A DNA stretch of 64,000 nt from Paludibacteraceae bacterium (GCA_024400115.1 JAKSNF010000013.1:1-64000); one strand, 5' to 3'; positions 18,379-28,677 are shown, counted from the first letter of the stretch. The notes: a model not told the origin generated them from the letters alone. Numbers and translations are program-made.

Positions 18379-19923
18379 TTACTTCAACTTCTTTAGCAGA
18401 TTTTTCTCATCAACGGCATCAGCAATCAGTTTGTGGAGGTCGTCAATCTTAATACGGTCTTGCGCCATCGTATCACGGTAGCGAACGGTCACACAACCAT
18501 CCTCTAACGTATCGTGATCCACCGTCACACAGAACGGCGTACCGATAGCGTCTTGACGGCGATAGCGTTTACCGATACTGTCCTTCTCGTCGTAGTTCGT
18601 CTTAAAATCGTACTTGAGCATCTCAACAATCTCTTGCGCTTTCTCGGGCAGACCATCTTTCTTAACGAGCGGCATGACGCACACCTTAACGGGAGCGAGA
18701 ACGGGCGGCAGGTTAAGTACCACGCGAGTGTCACCACCTTCGAGTTGCTCCTCTTTGTAAGCAGCGCACATGATAGACAGGAACATACGATCGACACCAA
18801 TAGACGTCTCAATCACAAACGGAGTATAACTCTCGTTAATCTCGGGGTCGAAGTACTCAATCTTCTTTCCGCTGAACTTAGCGTGTTGACTGAGGTCGAA
18901 GTTCGTGCGGCTGTGGATACCCTCTACCTCCTTGAATCCGAAGGGCATAAGGAACTCAATATCCGTAGCAGCATTAGCGTAGTGAGCCAGTTTCTCGTGG
19001 TCGTGGTAACGGTATTTTTCGTCGCCTAAGCCAAGGGCTTGGTGCCATTTGAGGCGGAAAGTCTTCCAATGCTTGAACCACTCCATCTCGGTGCCCGGCT
19101 TAACGAAGAACTGCATCTCCATTTGCTCAAACTCACGCATACGGAACACGAACTGACGAGCTACAATCTCGTTACGGAACGCCTTACCAATCTGAGCTAT
19201 ACCGAACGGAATCTTCATACGGCCGGTCTTCTGTACGTTGAGGAAATTAACGAAGATACCTTGTGCCGTCTCGGGACGAAGATAGATCTTCATCGCACCA
19301 TCGGCGGTGCTACCCATCTCTGTTTGGAACATGAGGTTGAACTGACGCACGTCCGTCCAATTACGCGTACCGGAGATAGGGCAAACGATCTCCTCATCAA
19401 GGATAATCTGCTTCAGCTCGTCGAGGTTCATGTCGTTCATAGCCTTGCTGTAACGCTCGTGCAGGGCGTCCCATTTAGCTTGGTGCTCCAGCACGCGAGG
19501 GTTGGTCTGACGGAACATAGCTTCGTCAAAACTCTCACCGAAACGCTTAGCCGCTTTCTCGACCTCTTTGTTTATTTTCTCCTCAATCTTACCGAGTTGA
19601 TCCTCAATGAGCACGTCAGCGCGATAGCGTTTCTTACTGTCGCGGTTATCAATGAGCGGGTCATTGAACGCATCCACGTGACCGGACGCCTTCCACGTGG
19701 TAGGGTGCATAAAGATAGCGGCATCGATACCCACGATATTATCGTGCAGCAGGGTCATCGAGTCCCACCAATAACGCTTGATATTGTTCTTCAACTCTAC
19801 GCCGTTCTGACCATAGTCATACACTGCGCCAAGACCATCGTAGATCTCGCTGCTGGGGAAGACGAATCCGTATTCTTTGCAGTGCGCTACGAGTTTCTTA
19901 AATGTTTCTTCTTGTGTTGCCAT
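18379..19923 (-). CDS. glyS: Glycine--tRNA ligase, dimeric type
   Basis: Class II aminoacyl-tRNA synthetase charging tRNA-Gly, of the homodimeric type rather than the tetrameric type with separate subunits. The class II signature is visible: motif 2 (FRNEIVARQFVFRMREFEQ) with the following QMQFF-like segment, and motif 3 (SIGVDRMFLSIM). The C-terminal anticodon-binding domain contains PVKVCVMPLVKK. At 514 residues it is of normal length. The start ATG at 19923 follows an A-rich leader; the promoter is 50 bp upstream. Some annotations use glyQS for this form. Confidence 0.97.
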   Translation of the reverse strand: MATQEETFKKLVAHCKEYGFVFPSSEIYDGLGAVYDYGQNGVELKNNIKRYWWDSMTLLHDNIVGIDAAIFMHPTTWKASGHVDAFNDPLIDNRDSKKRYRADVLIEDQLGKIEEKINKEVEKAAKRFGESFDEAMFRQTNPRVLEHQAKWDALHERYSKAMNDMNLDELKQIILDEEIVCPISGTRNWTDVRQFNLMFQTEMGSTADGAMKIYLRPETAQGIFVNFLNVQKTGRMKIPFGIAQIGKAFRNEIVARQFVFRMREFEQMEMQFFVKPGTEMEWFKHWKTFRLKWHQALGLGDEKYRYHDHEKLAHYANAATDIEFLMPFGFKEVEGIHSRTNFDLSQHAKFSGKKIEYFDPEINESYTPFVIETSIGVDRMFLSIMCAAYKEEQLEGGDTRVVLNLPPVLAPVKVCVMPLVKKDGLPEKAQEIVEMLKYDFKTNYDEKDSIGKRYRRQDAIGTPFCVTVDHDTLEDGCVTVRYRDTMAQDRIKIDDLHKLIADAVDEKNLLKKLK

Positions 19924-19972
19924 AAAGATATTTACTATTTGACGATTTACTATTTACGATTGAAAAGTGTTG

Positions 19973-20003
19973 CAAAATTACTGCTTTTTTTTGATATATG
20001 CAA
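19973..20003 (-). promoter_or_regulatory. Promoter of glyS
   Basis: Minus-strand TTG (20001-20003), 20-bp spacer CATATATC plus A-tract, TAATTTTG (19973-19980). Confidence 0.8.
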
Positions 20004-20052
20004 TACATGACAATAAGAAAAAGTGTTTTTCGCCCAAAAAGTCGCTTTTTTT

Positions 20053-20083
20053 TTGCACATATCAATTATTTTTATTATTTTTG
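20053..20083 (+). promoter_or_regulatory. Promoter of the murC-ftsQAZ cluster
   Basis: TTG (20053-20055), 20-bp spacer starting CACATATC, TATTTTTG (20076-20083), 26 bp before the murC start. It is divergent from the glyS promoter. Confidence 0.8.
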
Positions 20084-20108
20084 CAGTCGATTTTTAAAGT
20101 GGAGTAAA

Positions 20109-21491
20109 ATGACCATTAGCAACCATGTTCAGTCTTTCTATTTCCTCGGCATCGGAGGAATAGGCATGAGTGCGTTGGCACGCTATTTTGCGTCACGCGG
20201 TTTCCTCTGTGCAGGATACGACCGCACGCCGTCGCCTATCACGAAAGCCCTTGAGCAAGAAGGTATCGCCGTCACGTATGAGGACGACGAGTCCGCCCTC
20301 CCTGCTTGGGCGCTGAACAAAACGGCTTGTCTCATTGTCCGCACTCCCGCTGTGCCTGAGGATAGCAGACTCTACACTTGGTTTCGTGACCAACAATACA
20401 CAATCGCCAAACGCGCAGAGGTCTTAGGTGCTGTCACCCGTCAGATGAAAGCTCTATGTGTGGCAGGAACCCACGGCAAGACAACTACCTCCACCATTTT
20501 AGCTCACCTGCTGCACGAATCAAAAGTGGGCACCAATGCTTTCTTAGGCGGTATAAGCAATAACTACCAATCGAACCTGCTCGTTGACCGTAACAGCCCT
20601 TACGTTGTGGTGGAAGCCGATGAGTACGACCGTTCGTTCCATCAACTGACACCCTATATGTCCGTAATAACGGCTGCCGATCCGGATCACCTCGATATAT
20701 ACGGCACTCCCGAAGCCTACCGCGAGGGTTTTGAGCACTATACGAGCCTTATTCAGTCTGCTCTTATCATGAAGAAAGGACTGCCCATCACCCCTCGTAT
20801 GAAAAAAGGCACTAAGGTCTATACCTATGCCGTTGAGGACGATACCGCCGATTTCTATGCAGACCACATCCGAGTGAGTGAGGGGAAGATAATGTTTGAT
20901 TTTCATACTCCTTCGTCCACTATAGCCGACCTTGACTTAGGTGCTCCTGTGTGGGTGAACATAGAGAACGCAACGGCTGCCATGGCGGTGGCTTGGCTCA
21001 ATGGCGTAACGGAAGCCGAACTGAAAAGGGGCATCGCCTCTTTTGCCGGTGTGTGGAGGCGTTTTAATATCCTTATCAACACGCCCGCATTAGCATACAT
21101 AGACGATTATGCCCACCACCCGCAAGAGATAGAGGCGTCGATAAACTCGATTCGTAAACTCTTCCCGGGGCGGCATACCATAGGCGTTTTTCAGCCGCAC
21201 CTCTATACTCGTACCCGTGACTTTGCAGACGGTTTTGCGAGCGTACTCAGTACCCTCGATGAGGTCGTACTGTTGCCTATCTATCCGGCACGCGAGTTGC
21301 CGATAGAGGGCGTGAACTCCGACATGCTGATGAGTAAAATAACTTGCCCTGTGACCATCGTACAAAAAGCCGACCTCGTGGACTATTTGAAACAACATAT
21401 TGACCCTCATCAGCCAACTGCCCTGATGACCATAGGAGCAGGAGATATAGATCGGCTCGTTCCGAGGATTAGTGTAGAGTTGAGAGTTTAG
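20109..21491 (+). CDS. murC: UDP-N-acetylmuramate--L-alanine ligase
   Basis: Cytoplasmic ATP-dependent ligase adding L-Ala to UDP-MurNAc, the first amino acid step of peptidoglycan precursor synthesis. The Rossmann-like N-terminal GIGGIGMSALAR (14-25), the ATP-binding GTHGKTTTS (120-128), EADEYDRSF and the DDYAHHP motif near the substrate site are visible. The start at 20109 follows GTGGAG and places GIGGIG at the usual distance from the N-terminus; upstream in-frame codons belong to the promoter. It heads a division/wall cluster with ftsQ, ftsA and ftsZ, the order usual in this phylum. Mpl is an alternative paralogue but context and motifs favour MurC. Confidence 0.96.
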   Translation: MTISNHVQSFYFLGIGGIGMSALARYFASRGFLCAGYDRTPSPITKALEQEGIAVTYEDDESALPAWALNKTACLIVRTPAVPEDSRLYTWFRDQQYTIAKRAEVLGAVTRQMKALCVAGTHGKTTTSTILAHLLHESKVGTNAFLGGISNNYQSNLLVDRNSPYVVVEADEYDRSFHQLTPYMSVITAADPDHLDIYGTPEAYREGFEHYTSLIQSALIMKKGLPITPRMKKGTKVYTYAVEDDTADFYADHIRVSEGKIMFDFHTPSSTIADLDLGAPVWVNIENATAAMAVAWLNGVTEAELKRGIASFAGVWRRFNILINTPALAYIDDYAHHPQEIEASINSIRKLFPGRHTIGVFQPHLYTRTRDFADGFASVLSTLDEVVLLPIYPARELPIEGVNSDMLMSKITCPVTIVQKADLVDYLKQHIDPHQPTALMTIGAGDIDRLVPRISVELRV

Positions 21492-21536
21492 AGTGTAGAG
21501 TAGTCGTTTAGTTTATAAGTTTAGAGTTGAAAGTTG
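21482..21536. repeat. Heptamer-like (TTTAGAG) repeat at the murC-ftsQ junction
   Basis: Degenerate units of TTTAGAGT and GTTGAAA fill the 42-bp junction and run into the ftsQ start. The complementary form (ACTCTAA) recurs at the junctions near 28.67, 42.8, 50.0 and 52.97 kb. Confidence 0.6.
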
Positions 21537-22265
21537 AAAGAGATAGTTAAACATATTATTGTAGGTATTGTGGTAGCACTGATAGGTGTGTACCTCATTG
21601 CTGCTGCGGTGTGGTTCTCTTCGCGCCCGAAGACCACCCCTTGTTCTGCTATTGAGTGGGATATTCGCGACTTAGCGGATTGTCAGTATGTGACCGAAGA
21701 GGAACTCAATACCCTCATTCGTCACACCAATCTCAATCCCGAGAACCTCCCTCAAGAACAAGTCTTGACACAAGCCATCGAAGCCTGTGTTCAGTCCCAT
21801 CCGATGGTGCGACAAGCGCAGTGTTACATCACTCGCCAAGGACGTGTCATCGTTCGCCTCACTCAACGCCAACCCCTCATGGGCGTGCGCACGGAGAGTG
21901 CGAGTTACTATATTGATTCCGACCGCTTGCGCATGCCCCTGCACTCACATGAGAAAGCAGACGTCATATGGGCAATAGGGAACGTGGAGGAGGACTTGGC
22001 AAAGAAAGAACTGGCGGATATAGTGGTGTGGCTGCAAGACCAAACGCGTTGGGAAGACCGCTTCGAGAGAATAGATGTGCAGGATAAAAACAACATAACT
22101 TTAGTGGATACAACGGGATTGAAAATTAGAATAGGAGACGGTTCGCAGTTCGAGAGTAAGATGCACAAACTGCACGTCTTCGAAACGCAGATGGCGAAAG
22201 TAGAAGGGAAAGAATATAAGGAGTTGGACTTGCGATATAAGAACCAAGTGATAGGGAAGGAATAA
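21534..22265 (+). CDS. ftsQ: Cell division protein FtsQ
   Basis: Bitopic inner-membrane division protein, 243 residues, with a short cytoplasmic tail, one membrane segment (about 9-30) and a periplasmic domain containing a POTRA-like region (about 38-115) that links early and late divisome proteins. Sequence conservation is weak, but size, topology and position between murC and ftsA are decisive. The start must be TTG at 21534: a stop codon (TGA, 21528-21530) lies two codons upstream and the next candidate start would remove part of the membrane segment. The stop is 3 bp before ftsA. Confidence 0.9.
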   Translation: MKEIVKHIIVGIVVALIGVYLIAAAVWFSSRPKTTPCSAIEWDIRDLADCQYVTEEELNTLIRHTNLNPENLPQEQVLTQAIEACVQSHPMVRQAQCYITRQGRVIVRLTQRQPLMGVRTESASYYIDSDRLRMPLHSHEKADVIWAIGNVEEDLAKKELADIVVWLQDQTRWEDRFERIDVQDKNNITLVDTTGLKIRIGDGSQFESKMHKLHVFETQMAKVEGKEYKELDLRYKNQVIGKE

Positions 22266-22268
22266 ACT

Positions 22269-23543
22269 ATGATAAGAAAGACACAACGAACAGAATCATT
22301 GCCCTTAGTGGCGGTAGAGATGGGTAGTAGCGGCGTGCGTGCTATGGCCGCAAAAAGGATGGAAAATAATGTTTTCCATATCTTAGGTGTGGAGGAAAGT
22401 GAGAAATTCCCCAGTATTGAGAAAGGAAACATCATCCAATCCGGTAATGTGGGTTATATGATTGCGGAGGTACTCAAGAAACTTGCCAATCGTATTGGCG
22501 TGGAGAATCTACCGACCGCTTTCGTGCCAGTGGGCGGTTCACCTACGATGATTGCTGCTGTTCAGTCTAAACGCGATAATGTGCACAGCACGCGCATCAC
22601 GAAAGCACAGTTATCCGATATGGAGAAGGAGTGCTACGACAAGATCAATGCCAAGTACCCCGAATATGCCGTGATAGGTGTTGTGCCTGCTTATTTCCTT
22701 TTAGACGACCAAGAGTATTGTTACGACGACTTGGCTTCGGAGACTCAACGAGGAACACTGATTGAAGGTCACTACACGGCTTTTGTCACAAAGAAAGAGG
22801 TCGCCGAGAAGATAGACAAGAGTTTTGACCAAGCAATGCGCTCTATTGAACAGTCGTTCGTTCGGGCAGACGCCCTGCTTTCTGCTTTTGCTCAAGAGGA
22901 CGGTTTTGAGGTACTGCAAGACGGCTGCGCGGTCATTGACTTTGGGGCGCAAACAACCACCTTGTCCATCTACAAGGGTACGGAATACTTGGCTCACAAG
23001 GTGGTCACCCAAGGCGGGTATAACATCACCACCTTACTCTCCCAACAAGGAATCTCCTTAGCGTCCGCCGAGAAACTTAAGTGCGGTTATGGTTACGCTT
23101 CCGCCGAATATGTGGAAAAAGACTTGCACATCCGCCTCAAAGCCACAGAGGAGATAGGCGGCGAGTTGCAGATAACGAGCGTTGAGATTGCCGACCTGAT
23201 TGAGTCCAAACTCAAGGAGATATTAGTACCTATCTTAGAACAAATAGACAAACACAAAGACCGTATCAAGACCCTTTATATCACGGGTGGAGCATCTATG
23301 CTCTGCGGTTTGGACGCCTATATGCAGTCCCTCACGGGTATCAATACGTTATACGGAGCGCACGACGCCTTAGTGGGGCGCGACACGGAGGAACAATACC
23401 TCTCACCTCGTTACTCATCTTTGGTGGGAACCTTGCTATTAGGAGCCTCTTATCGCGATACGCATAAGGGCGAGTTAGTCAAACCGCCTAAGTTGGTGGA
23501 TAAGTTTAAGGTGGCTGCCATTACATTATTTTCAAATGAATAA
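22269..23543 (+). CDS. ftsA: Cell division protein FtsA
   Basis: Actin-like ATPase that tethers FtsZ filaments to the membrane. The phosphate-binding motifs of the actin fold are visible: VEMGSSGVRA near the N-terminus, VIDFGAQTTTLSIY (about 224-237) and YITGGASMLCGL (about 337-348). Length 424 residues. The C-terminus ends in a hydrophobic stretch (DKFKVAAITLFSNE) that may be the membrane-targeting helix. It lies 3 bp after ftsQ and 12 bp before ftsZ, all on the plus strand. Confidence 0.95.
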   Translation: MIRKTQRTESLPLVAVEMGSSGVRAMAAKRMENNVFHILGVEESEKFPSIEKGNIIQSGNVGYMIAEVLKKLANRIGVENLPTAFVPVGGSPTMIAAVQSKRDNVHSTRITKAQLSDMEKECYDKINAKYPEYAVIGVVPAYFLLDDQEYCYDDLASETQRGTLIEGHYTAFVTKKEVAEKIDKSFDQAMRSIEQSFVRADALLSAFAQEDGFEVLQDGCAVIDFGAQTTTLSIYKGTEYLAHKVVTQGGYNITTLLSQQGISLASAEKLKCGYGYASAEYVEKDLHIRLKATEEIGGELQITSVEIADLIESKLKEILVPILEQIDKHKDRIKTLYITGGASMLCGLDAYMQSLTGINTLYGAHDALVGRDTEEQYLSPRYSSLVGTLLLGASYRDTHKGELVKPPKLVDKFKVAAITLFSNE

Positions 23544-23555
23544 ATAATTATCACT

Positions 23556-24875
23556 ATGGATATAGATACAAACATTATGCCCATCGACTTGGACATCCAG
23601 GAAGATGCCATCATCAAAGTGATGGGTGTAGGCGGAGGTGGATGCAACGCTGTTAACCACATGTATGAACAAGGTATAGAAGGTGTGTCCCTTCTGGTTT
23701 GTAATACGGATAAGCAAGCCTTAAGCAAGTCTGCCGTTCCTGCTAAATTACAATTAGGCCCCGGCTTAGGCGCAGGGGGTCATCCCGAGAAAGCACAGCA
23801 GTATGCCGAAGACAATAAAGACCGCATTAAGGACGCTCTAAACGATGGCACACAGATGCTCTTCCTCACCGCCGGAATGGGTGGAGGTACGGGTACGGGT
23901 GCTACTTCCGTAGTGGCTGCCGTGGCAAAAGAGATGGGCATTCTCACTGTTGGTATCGTGACCGTTCCCTTCCTCTTTGAGGGCAAAATAAAGATGGATA
24001 AAGCCAAGAAAGGTATCGAGAACCTGTCGCAAAGCGTAGATGCTTTGCTCGTTATCAATAACGAGAAACTGAGACAGATTTATCCCGACTTCAACCTTCT
24101 CAACGCCTTCAAGAAAGCCGACGATGTAGTGAGCAATGCCGCTCGCTCGATTGCCGAGATTATCACTATCCCGGGTTATATCAACACCGACTTTGCCGAT
24201 GTCTATAACACCCTCAAGGATGGTAATGTGGCTATCATGAACGTAGGTACTGCCTCGGGTGAGAATCGTATCACAAACGCTATTCATAACGCCTTAGAAT
24301 CGCCGCTTGTTAATAACGATGTCCATGGCGCTAAGCGTATCTTACTCCAGTTCTACTGCTCACAAGAGAGTGCCATCGAGATGCAAGAGATCGACCAAAT
24401 CAACGAGTTCATTAAGGAAGTGGGAGACGATGTAGAGGTTCAGTGGGGTGCTTCGTTGGATGACAACTTAGGCGATGCCGTTCGCGTGACTATTATCGCC
24501 ACCGGCTATGAGGTCTATGACTATATAGGAACGCAGGAGATTACTCCCGAAGAACCGAAAACCCCGGAACAACCTGAAGAGTCAGAAGAGCAAGAAGAGC
24601 CGGAGACACAGGAAGAACAAGAGCAATCGGAAGAACCGGAGCAACCCGAAGAACCCGAAACACCCGAAGAAACGGAAACACCCGAAGAGCCGGAAGAGCC
24701 GGAAACTCCCGAAGAGCCGGAAGAGCCGGAAACTCCCGAAGAGCCGGAAGCCGAGGAACCTGCTGATGACAATCCACAATCCACTATCCCCAATCCACAA
24801 GAAGATGGTGTTATCATCTTCGAAGAAGAGGAACACAACCGCCCCTTCTTTGGCGGTTGGCGGAGAAGACGTTAA
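23556..24875 (+). CDS. ftsZ: Cell division protein FtsZ with long acidic repeat tail
   Basis: Tubulin-like GTPase that forms the division ring. The N-terminal GVGGGGCNAVNHM, the GTP-binding signature GGGTGTG (109-115), NNEKL and the T7 loop NTDFADV are present, so the core is complete (to about residue 328). The remaining tail is unusual: about 75 residues of Pro/Glu/Thr repeats (DNA tandem GAAGAGCCGGAAACTCCC units, 24655-24755), then an in-frame NPQSTIPNPQ insertion (24771-24800), before a conserved end NRPFFGGWRRRR that probably binds FtsA. Its last 4 bp overlap the convergent dedA gene. Confidence 0.96.
   Translation: MDIDTNIMPIDLDIQEDAIIKVMGVGGGGCNAVNHMYEQGIEGVSLLVCNTDKQALSKSAVPAKLQLGPGLGAGGHPEKAQQYAEDNKDRIKDALNDGTQMLFLTAGMGGGTGTGATSVVAAVAKEMGILTVGIVTVPFLFEGKIKMDKAKKGIENLSQSVDALLVINNEKLRQIYPDFNLLNAFKKADDVVSNAARSIAEIITIPGYINTDFADVYNTLKDGNVAIMNVGTASGENRITNAIHNALESPLVNNDVHGAKRILLQFYCSQESAIEMQEIDQINEFIKEVGDDVEVQWGASLDDNLGDAVRVTIIATGYEVYDYIGTQEITPEEPKTPEQPEESEEQEEPETQEEQEQSEEPEQPEEPETPEETETPEEPEEPETPEEPEEPETPEEPEAEEPADDNPQSTIPNPQEDGVIIFEEEEHNRPFFGGWRRRR
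24655..24755 (+). repeat. Tandem repeat coding the Pro-Glu tail of FtsZ
   Basis: Repeated GAAGAGCCGGAAGAGCCGG and GAAACTCCC units; the Pro-Glu-rich linker they code is of a kind expected to vary in length among strains. Confidence 0.7.
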
Positions 24876-25519
24876 CGCTTGCGCTTGATAAAGTGTTTAG
24901 CAATCAGTACGATAGCTACAACACCCACAATCACTAATATGGCCACGCTTAGTTCGTGGCTATATTCTTTGATAAGGTCCATCTGACCGTTAGCCACATA
25001 ACCAAGAGCGGCTAAGACCGTGTTCCAAATAAGCGCACCGAGGAACGTGTATAGCATAAACCAGCCGAAGTGCATTCGGCTCAGACCCGCGGGAATACTG
25101 ATGAGTTGACGAATAGCAGGAATCAATCGCCCAACGAACGTAGAGACCTTACCATGGTCATTGAAGTAGTTCTCCGCCTTCTGTACCTTCTCACTGCTAA
25201 GCAAGCATAAATGCCCTAACTTACTATCAGCAAACTTATAGATAATCGGTCGTCCAAGCCACATCGCCAGCACATAATTGACGATAGCACCCACCATCGC
25301 TCCTAATGTTCCCACCAAGATAATGAGCCCTATATTAACAATATAGACATCGCTCACATAAAGGGCAGAGGCAGGGTCGGAAGCTACATAAGCCGCCGGC
25401 GGAATAACCACCTCGCTGGGGAAGGGGATGAAAGACGACTCCACACCCATCAACGCCGCAATAGAGGCGTAGGTCATGTTGCCGGAGTACCACTCAATAA
25501 CTTTTTCTATCAGGCTCAT
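24872..25519 (-). CDS. DedA family membrane protein
   Basis: A DedA/VTT-domain inner-membrane protein, 215 residues with about five hydrophobic segments. Family marks are ESSFIPFPSEVVIPPAAY near the N-terminus and FVGRLIPAIRQLISIPAGL in the middle. DedA proteins are implicated in envelope homeostasis and some in recycling of undecaprenyl phosphate or other lipid flipping; which applies here is unknown. It overlaps the upstream antiporter gene by 4 bp (ATGA) and is the last gene of the galM-lepA-antiporter-dedA run. Confidence 0.9.
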   Translation of the reverse strand: MSLIEKVIEWYSGNMTYASIAALMGVESSFIPFPSEVVIPPAAYVASDPASALYVSDVYIVNIGLIILVGTLGAMVGAIVNYVLAMWLGRPIIYKFADSKLGHLCLLSSEKVQKAENYFNDHGKVSTFVGRLIPAIRQLISIPAGLSRMHFGWFMLYTFLGALIWNTVLAALGYVANGQMDLIKEYSHELSVAILVIVGVVAIVLIAKHFIKRKR

Positions 25520-26865
25520 AGGAAGATAATTTGTACTAAGATATAAACGGGCAGTAAGACAATGAGCGAGAACTTAATCATATAGCCGAAGAAGGACGGC
25601 ATCTTAACGTCATTAGCCTCTGCAATCGACTTAACCATGAAATTAGGTCCGTTACCGATATAAGTCATTGAGCCAAAGAAGACGGCACCAATACAGATGG
25701 CTTTGAGCAGTATCTGAGGAATACCCGCAACGAGGGTCGTATCCATCGACGCCATCACTTCGGGACTGAGACCCGTTGCCATCGAGTGGAAAGCCACTGC
25801 CGTAGGCGTGTTGTCCAAGAACGCGGAGAGAGCACCCGTGGAGTAGTAATACTGCCAGATATGTGTCAAACCGAGGTCGGCGGCGTGCTGCTTGAGGAAA
25901 ATAAGCGCCGGAGCCATCGTCACAAAGATACCGATAAACAGGGCGGCTACCTCTAAGATAGAGTCCCAACTGTACTTATTCTCGTCATAGCGTACTTTCT
26001 TGGATGTGGTAACAAGGGAGAGTACAGTTAATACCACAAGAGCTATCTCGCGTAGGTATTTGATATAGAGAGGGGATTCTTCCTCTCCCATAGCTGGAAT
26101 AAAGCCTTTATTGATGAAAGCTACGCTGGCAATGATTCCAACAAGCCAAAGGAAATTCAGTTTGCCCGAAAGGGATAGGGGTTCTCTTTCGCGACTATCA
26201 GCCGAGAGGTTAACCCAATCTTCCTTGCGGTAGTAATAGGTATCTGCTAAGAAATAGAGCAACAACAGAATAGCTCCCGTAAAGAGCCATGGTGCCCACA
26301 TAGACGCAAACCACGTGAAGGAAGCTCCACGAAGGAAGAGCATAAAGAGTGGGGGATCACCCAGCGGAGTGAGCAAACCGCCGCAGTTAGCCACCAACGC
26401 AATGAAGAAAAGCACGGTGTGCATCTTGTACTTACGCTGTTGATTGGTGGTGAGTACAGGGCGAATAAGCAACATAGCAGCACCCGTTGTTCCCATCAAA
26501 CTCGCTAACACAAAGCCTATCGCCAAGAACATCGTGTTGATAATAGGCTTAGCCTTGATGTCACCGCCTAAGTGAATACCGCCCGTCACTACATACAAGG
26601 AGAGCAGTAAGATGATGAACGGCAGATAATCAAAGAAAATGGTGTCCACCAGTGAGGTCGCCATGTTCATGCCATCGGGGTCAACGATCTCATTACCCTT
26701 AATCAGCATAAAAATAGCCACGGGAATACCCAAAATGGCTGACACAATGAGTTTGTTGGTGTTCCGCTCCCAGAATTTCTCTGCGATAATAGGACCAATC
26801 GCAATAGCGAGTAACATGATCACAAAGGGAATCATCGTCCACGCGGGCATAGAAAAGTACTCCAT
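25516..26865 (-). CDS. nhaD: NhaD/CitM-type sodium:proton antiporter
   Basis: A polytopic inner-membrane transporter of the ion transporter superfamily, 449 residues and about 11-12 hydrophobic segments. GGIHLGGD, LMGTTGAAMLLIRP, NCGGLLTPLGDPPLF and FLDNTPTAVAFHSMA match the NhaD-type Na+/H+ antiporters. It would expel Na+ using the proton gradient. The gene lies 31 bp after lepA and overlaps dedA by 4 bp. The symbol is given by family; the exact ion is not proven. Confidence 0.85.
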   Translation of the reverse strand: MEYFSMPAWTMIPFVIMLLAIAIGPIIAEKFWERNTNKLIVSAILGIPVAIFMLIKGNEIVDPDGMNMATSLVDTIFFDYLPFIILLLSLYVVTGGIHLGGDIKAKPIINTMFLAIGFVLASLMGTTGAAMLLIRPVLTTNQQRKYKMHTVLFFIALVANCGGLLTPLGDPPLFMLFLRGASFTWFASMWAPWLFTGAILLLLYFLADTYYYRKEDWVNLSADSREREPLSLSGKLNFLWLVGIIASVAFINKGFIPAMGEEESPLYIKYLREIALVVLTVLSLVTTSKKVRYDENKYSWDSILEVAALFIGIFVTMAPALIFLKQHAADLGLTHIWQYYYSTGALSAFLDNTPTAVAFHSMATGLSPEVMASMDTTLVAGIPQILLKAICIGAVFFGSMTYIGNGPNFMVKSIAEANDVKMPSFFGYMIKFSLIVLLPVYILVQIIFL

Positions 26866-26896
26866 AATAAAATGTTTTTGAGGATTTGGGTTATTA

Positions 26897-28672
26897 TTAA
26901 TCTAATTTCAGCACAGCAAGGAAGGCCTTTTGCGGAACCTCCACATTACCAATCTGTTTCATTCGTTTCTTACCGCGTTTCTGTTTCTCCAGCAGTTTGC
27001 GCTTACGGCTCACGTCACCGCCATAACACTTGGCAAGCACATCCTTACGCACCTGCTTAACCGTCTCGCGAGCAATGACCTTGGCTCCGATAGCGGCTTG
27101 AATGGCTATGTCGAACTGCTGACGGGGCAGTAACTCCTTGAGTTTCTCGCACATACGACGACCGAAATCGAGCGCATTATCACGATGGGTCAGCGTCGAA
27201 AGGGCATCCACCTGTTCGCCGTTGAGCAGTATGTCGAGTTTAACGAGGTTACTGGGACGGAAACCGTTCGGGTGCCAATCGAAACTGGCATAACCCTTAC
27301 TAATCGACTTGAGTTTATCGTAAAAGTCTATCACAATCTCTCCCAGCGGCATGTCGAACAGCAACTCCATTCGGTCGCCGGAGATATACTCTTGCTTAAC
27401 CAACTCACCTCGTTTGCCCAAGCATAACGTCATGATAGAACCGATAAAATTGCTGGTCGTGATAATCGAGGCACGAATAAAAGGTTCCTCGATACGGTCT
27501 ATCTCCGTCAAATCGGGCATGCCTGCCGGATTATGTACCTCCACAAGCGAACCGTCCTTCAAATACACATTATAACTAACGTTCGGTACGGTCGTAATCA
27601 CGTCCATATCGAACTCGCGGTCAAGACGCTCTTGCACAATCTCCATGTGTAACAGCCCTAAGAATCCGCAACGGAAACCGAACCCTAATGCCACCGACGA
27701 TTCGGGCGAGAAACTGAGCGACGAGTCGTTGAGTTGCAACTTCTCCAGCGAGGCACGTAAGTCCTCATAGTCCTCTGCCTCAATCGGATAAACACCGGCA
27801 AAGACCATCGGTTTGGCTTCTTCAAAACCGGCAATCGCTTTCTCGCAGGGGCGTGCCACTTGCGTGATCGTATCGCCCACCTTCACCTCTGTGGAGGTCT
27901 TGATACCGCTAATGATATAACCTACATTGCCGGCACCGAGTTCTTTGGTGGGTTGCATATTGAGTTTGAGCACGCCTATCTCGTCGGCATCGTACTCCTT
28001 ACCGGTATTGACAAAGCGGACAAGGTCGCCCGAGTGTATCGTTCCGTTGATAATACGGAAATAAGCGATGATACCGCGGAAGGAGTTAAAGACGGAGTCA
28101 AAAACGAGGGCTTGCAGCGGTGCGTTAGGGTCACCTACGGGAGCGGGAATACGGTCGATGATAGCGTCTAAGATAGCCTCAACGCCCTCACCCGTTCGAG
28201 CGGAACAACGCATTATCTCCTCGCGTTTGCAACCGATAAGGTCAATAATCTCATCCTCTACGCGCTCAGGCATAGCGTTCTCCATATCACATTTATTGAT
28301 AACCGGAATAATCTCCAAATCGTGCTCAATAGCGAGGTAGAGGTTACTGATAGTCTGTGCCTGTACCCCTTGCGTGGCATCGACAACGAGCACAGCACCC
28401 TCACAAGCAGCGATAGAGCGGCTCACTTCGTAACTGAAATCGACGTGCCCCGGAGTATCAATGAGGTTAAGGGTGTGCTCGTGCCATTGCATCTGAATAG
28501 CGTGCGACTTGATGGTGATACCTCTCTCTTTCTCGAGGTCCATATCGTCCAACACTTGGTTCTCCATCTGCTTGACATCAACCGTGTTGGTTATCTCCAA
28601 CATACGGTCTGCCAAGGTTGATTTACCATGGTCGATATGAGCAATAATACAAAAATTTCTAATCTTCTCCAT
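26897..28672 (-). CDS. lepA: Elongation factor 4 (LepA)
   Basis: Translational GTPase that acts on stalled or misaligned ribosomes. G motifs are clear: AHIDHGKST (11-19), DTPGHVDF and NKCDM. The C-terminal EF4-specific domain ends with [27 protein letters not shown]. Length 591 residues is normal. The start is 5 bp after the galM stop, consistent with one transcript. Confidence 0.97.
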   Translation of the reverse strand: MEKIRNFCIIAHIDHGKSTLADRMLEITNTVDVKQMENQVLDDMDLEKERGITIKSHAIQMQWHEHTLNLIDTPGHVDFSYEVSRSIAACEGAVLVVDATQGVQAQTISNLYLAIEHDLEIIPVINKCDMENAMPERVEDEIIDLIGCKREEIMRCSARTGEGVEAILDAIIDRIPAPVGDPNAPLQALVFDSVFNSFRGIIAYFRIINGTIHSGDLVRFVNTGKEYDADEIGVLKLNMQPTKELGAGNVGYIISGIKTSTEVKVGDTITQVARPCEKAIAGFEEAKPMVFAGVYPIEAEDYEDLRASLEKLQLNDSSLSFSPESSVALGFGFRCGFLGLLHMEIVQERLDREFDMDVITTVPNVSYNVYLKDGSLVEVHNPAGMPDLTEIDRIEEPFIRASIITTSNFIGSIMTLCLGKRGELVKQEYISGDRMELLFDMPLGEIVIDFYDKLKSISKGYASFDWHPNGFRPSNLVKLDILLNGEQVDALSTLTHRDNALDFGRRMCEKLKELLPRQQFDIAIQAAIGAKVIARETVKQVRKDVLAKCYGGDVSRKRKLLEKQKRGKKRMKQIGNVEVPQKAFLAVLKLD

Positions 28673-28677
28673 AAACT

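Noticed and set aside
24521..24838. Long Ser/Gly-rich and Phe/Leu-rich antisense frames opposite ftsZ
   Set aside because: They are complements of the Pro-Glu tandem repeats; no promoter or start context.
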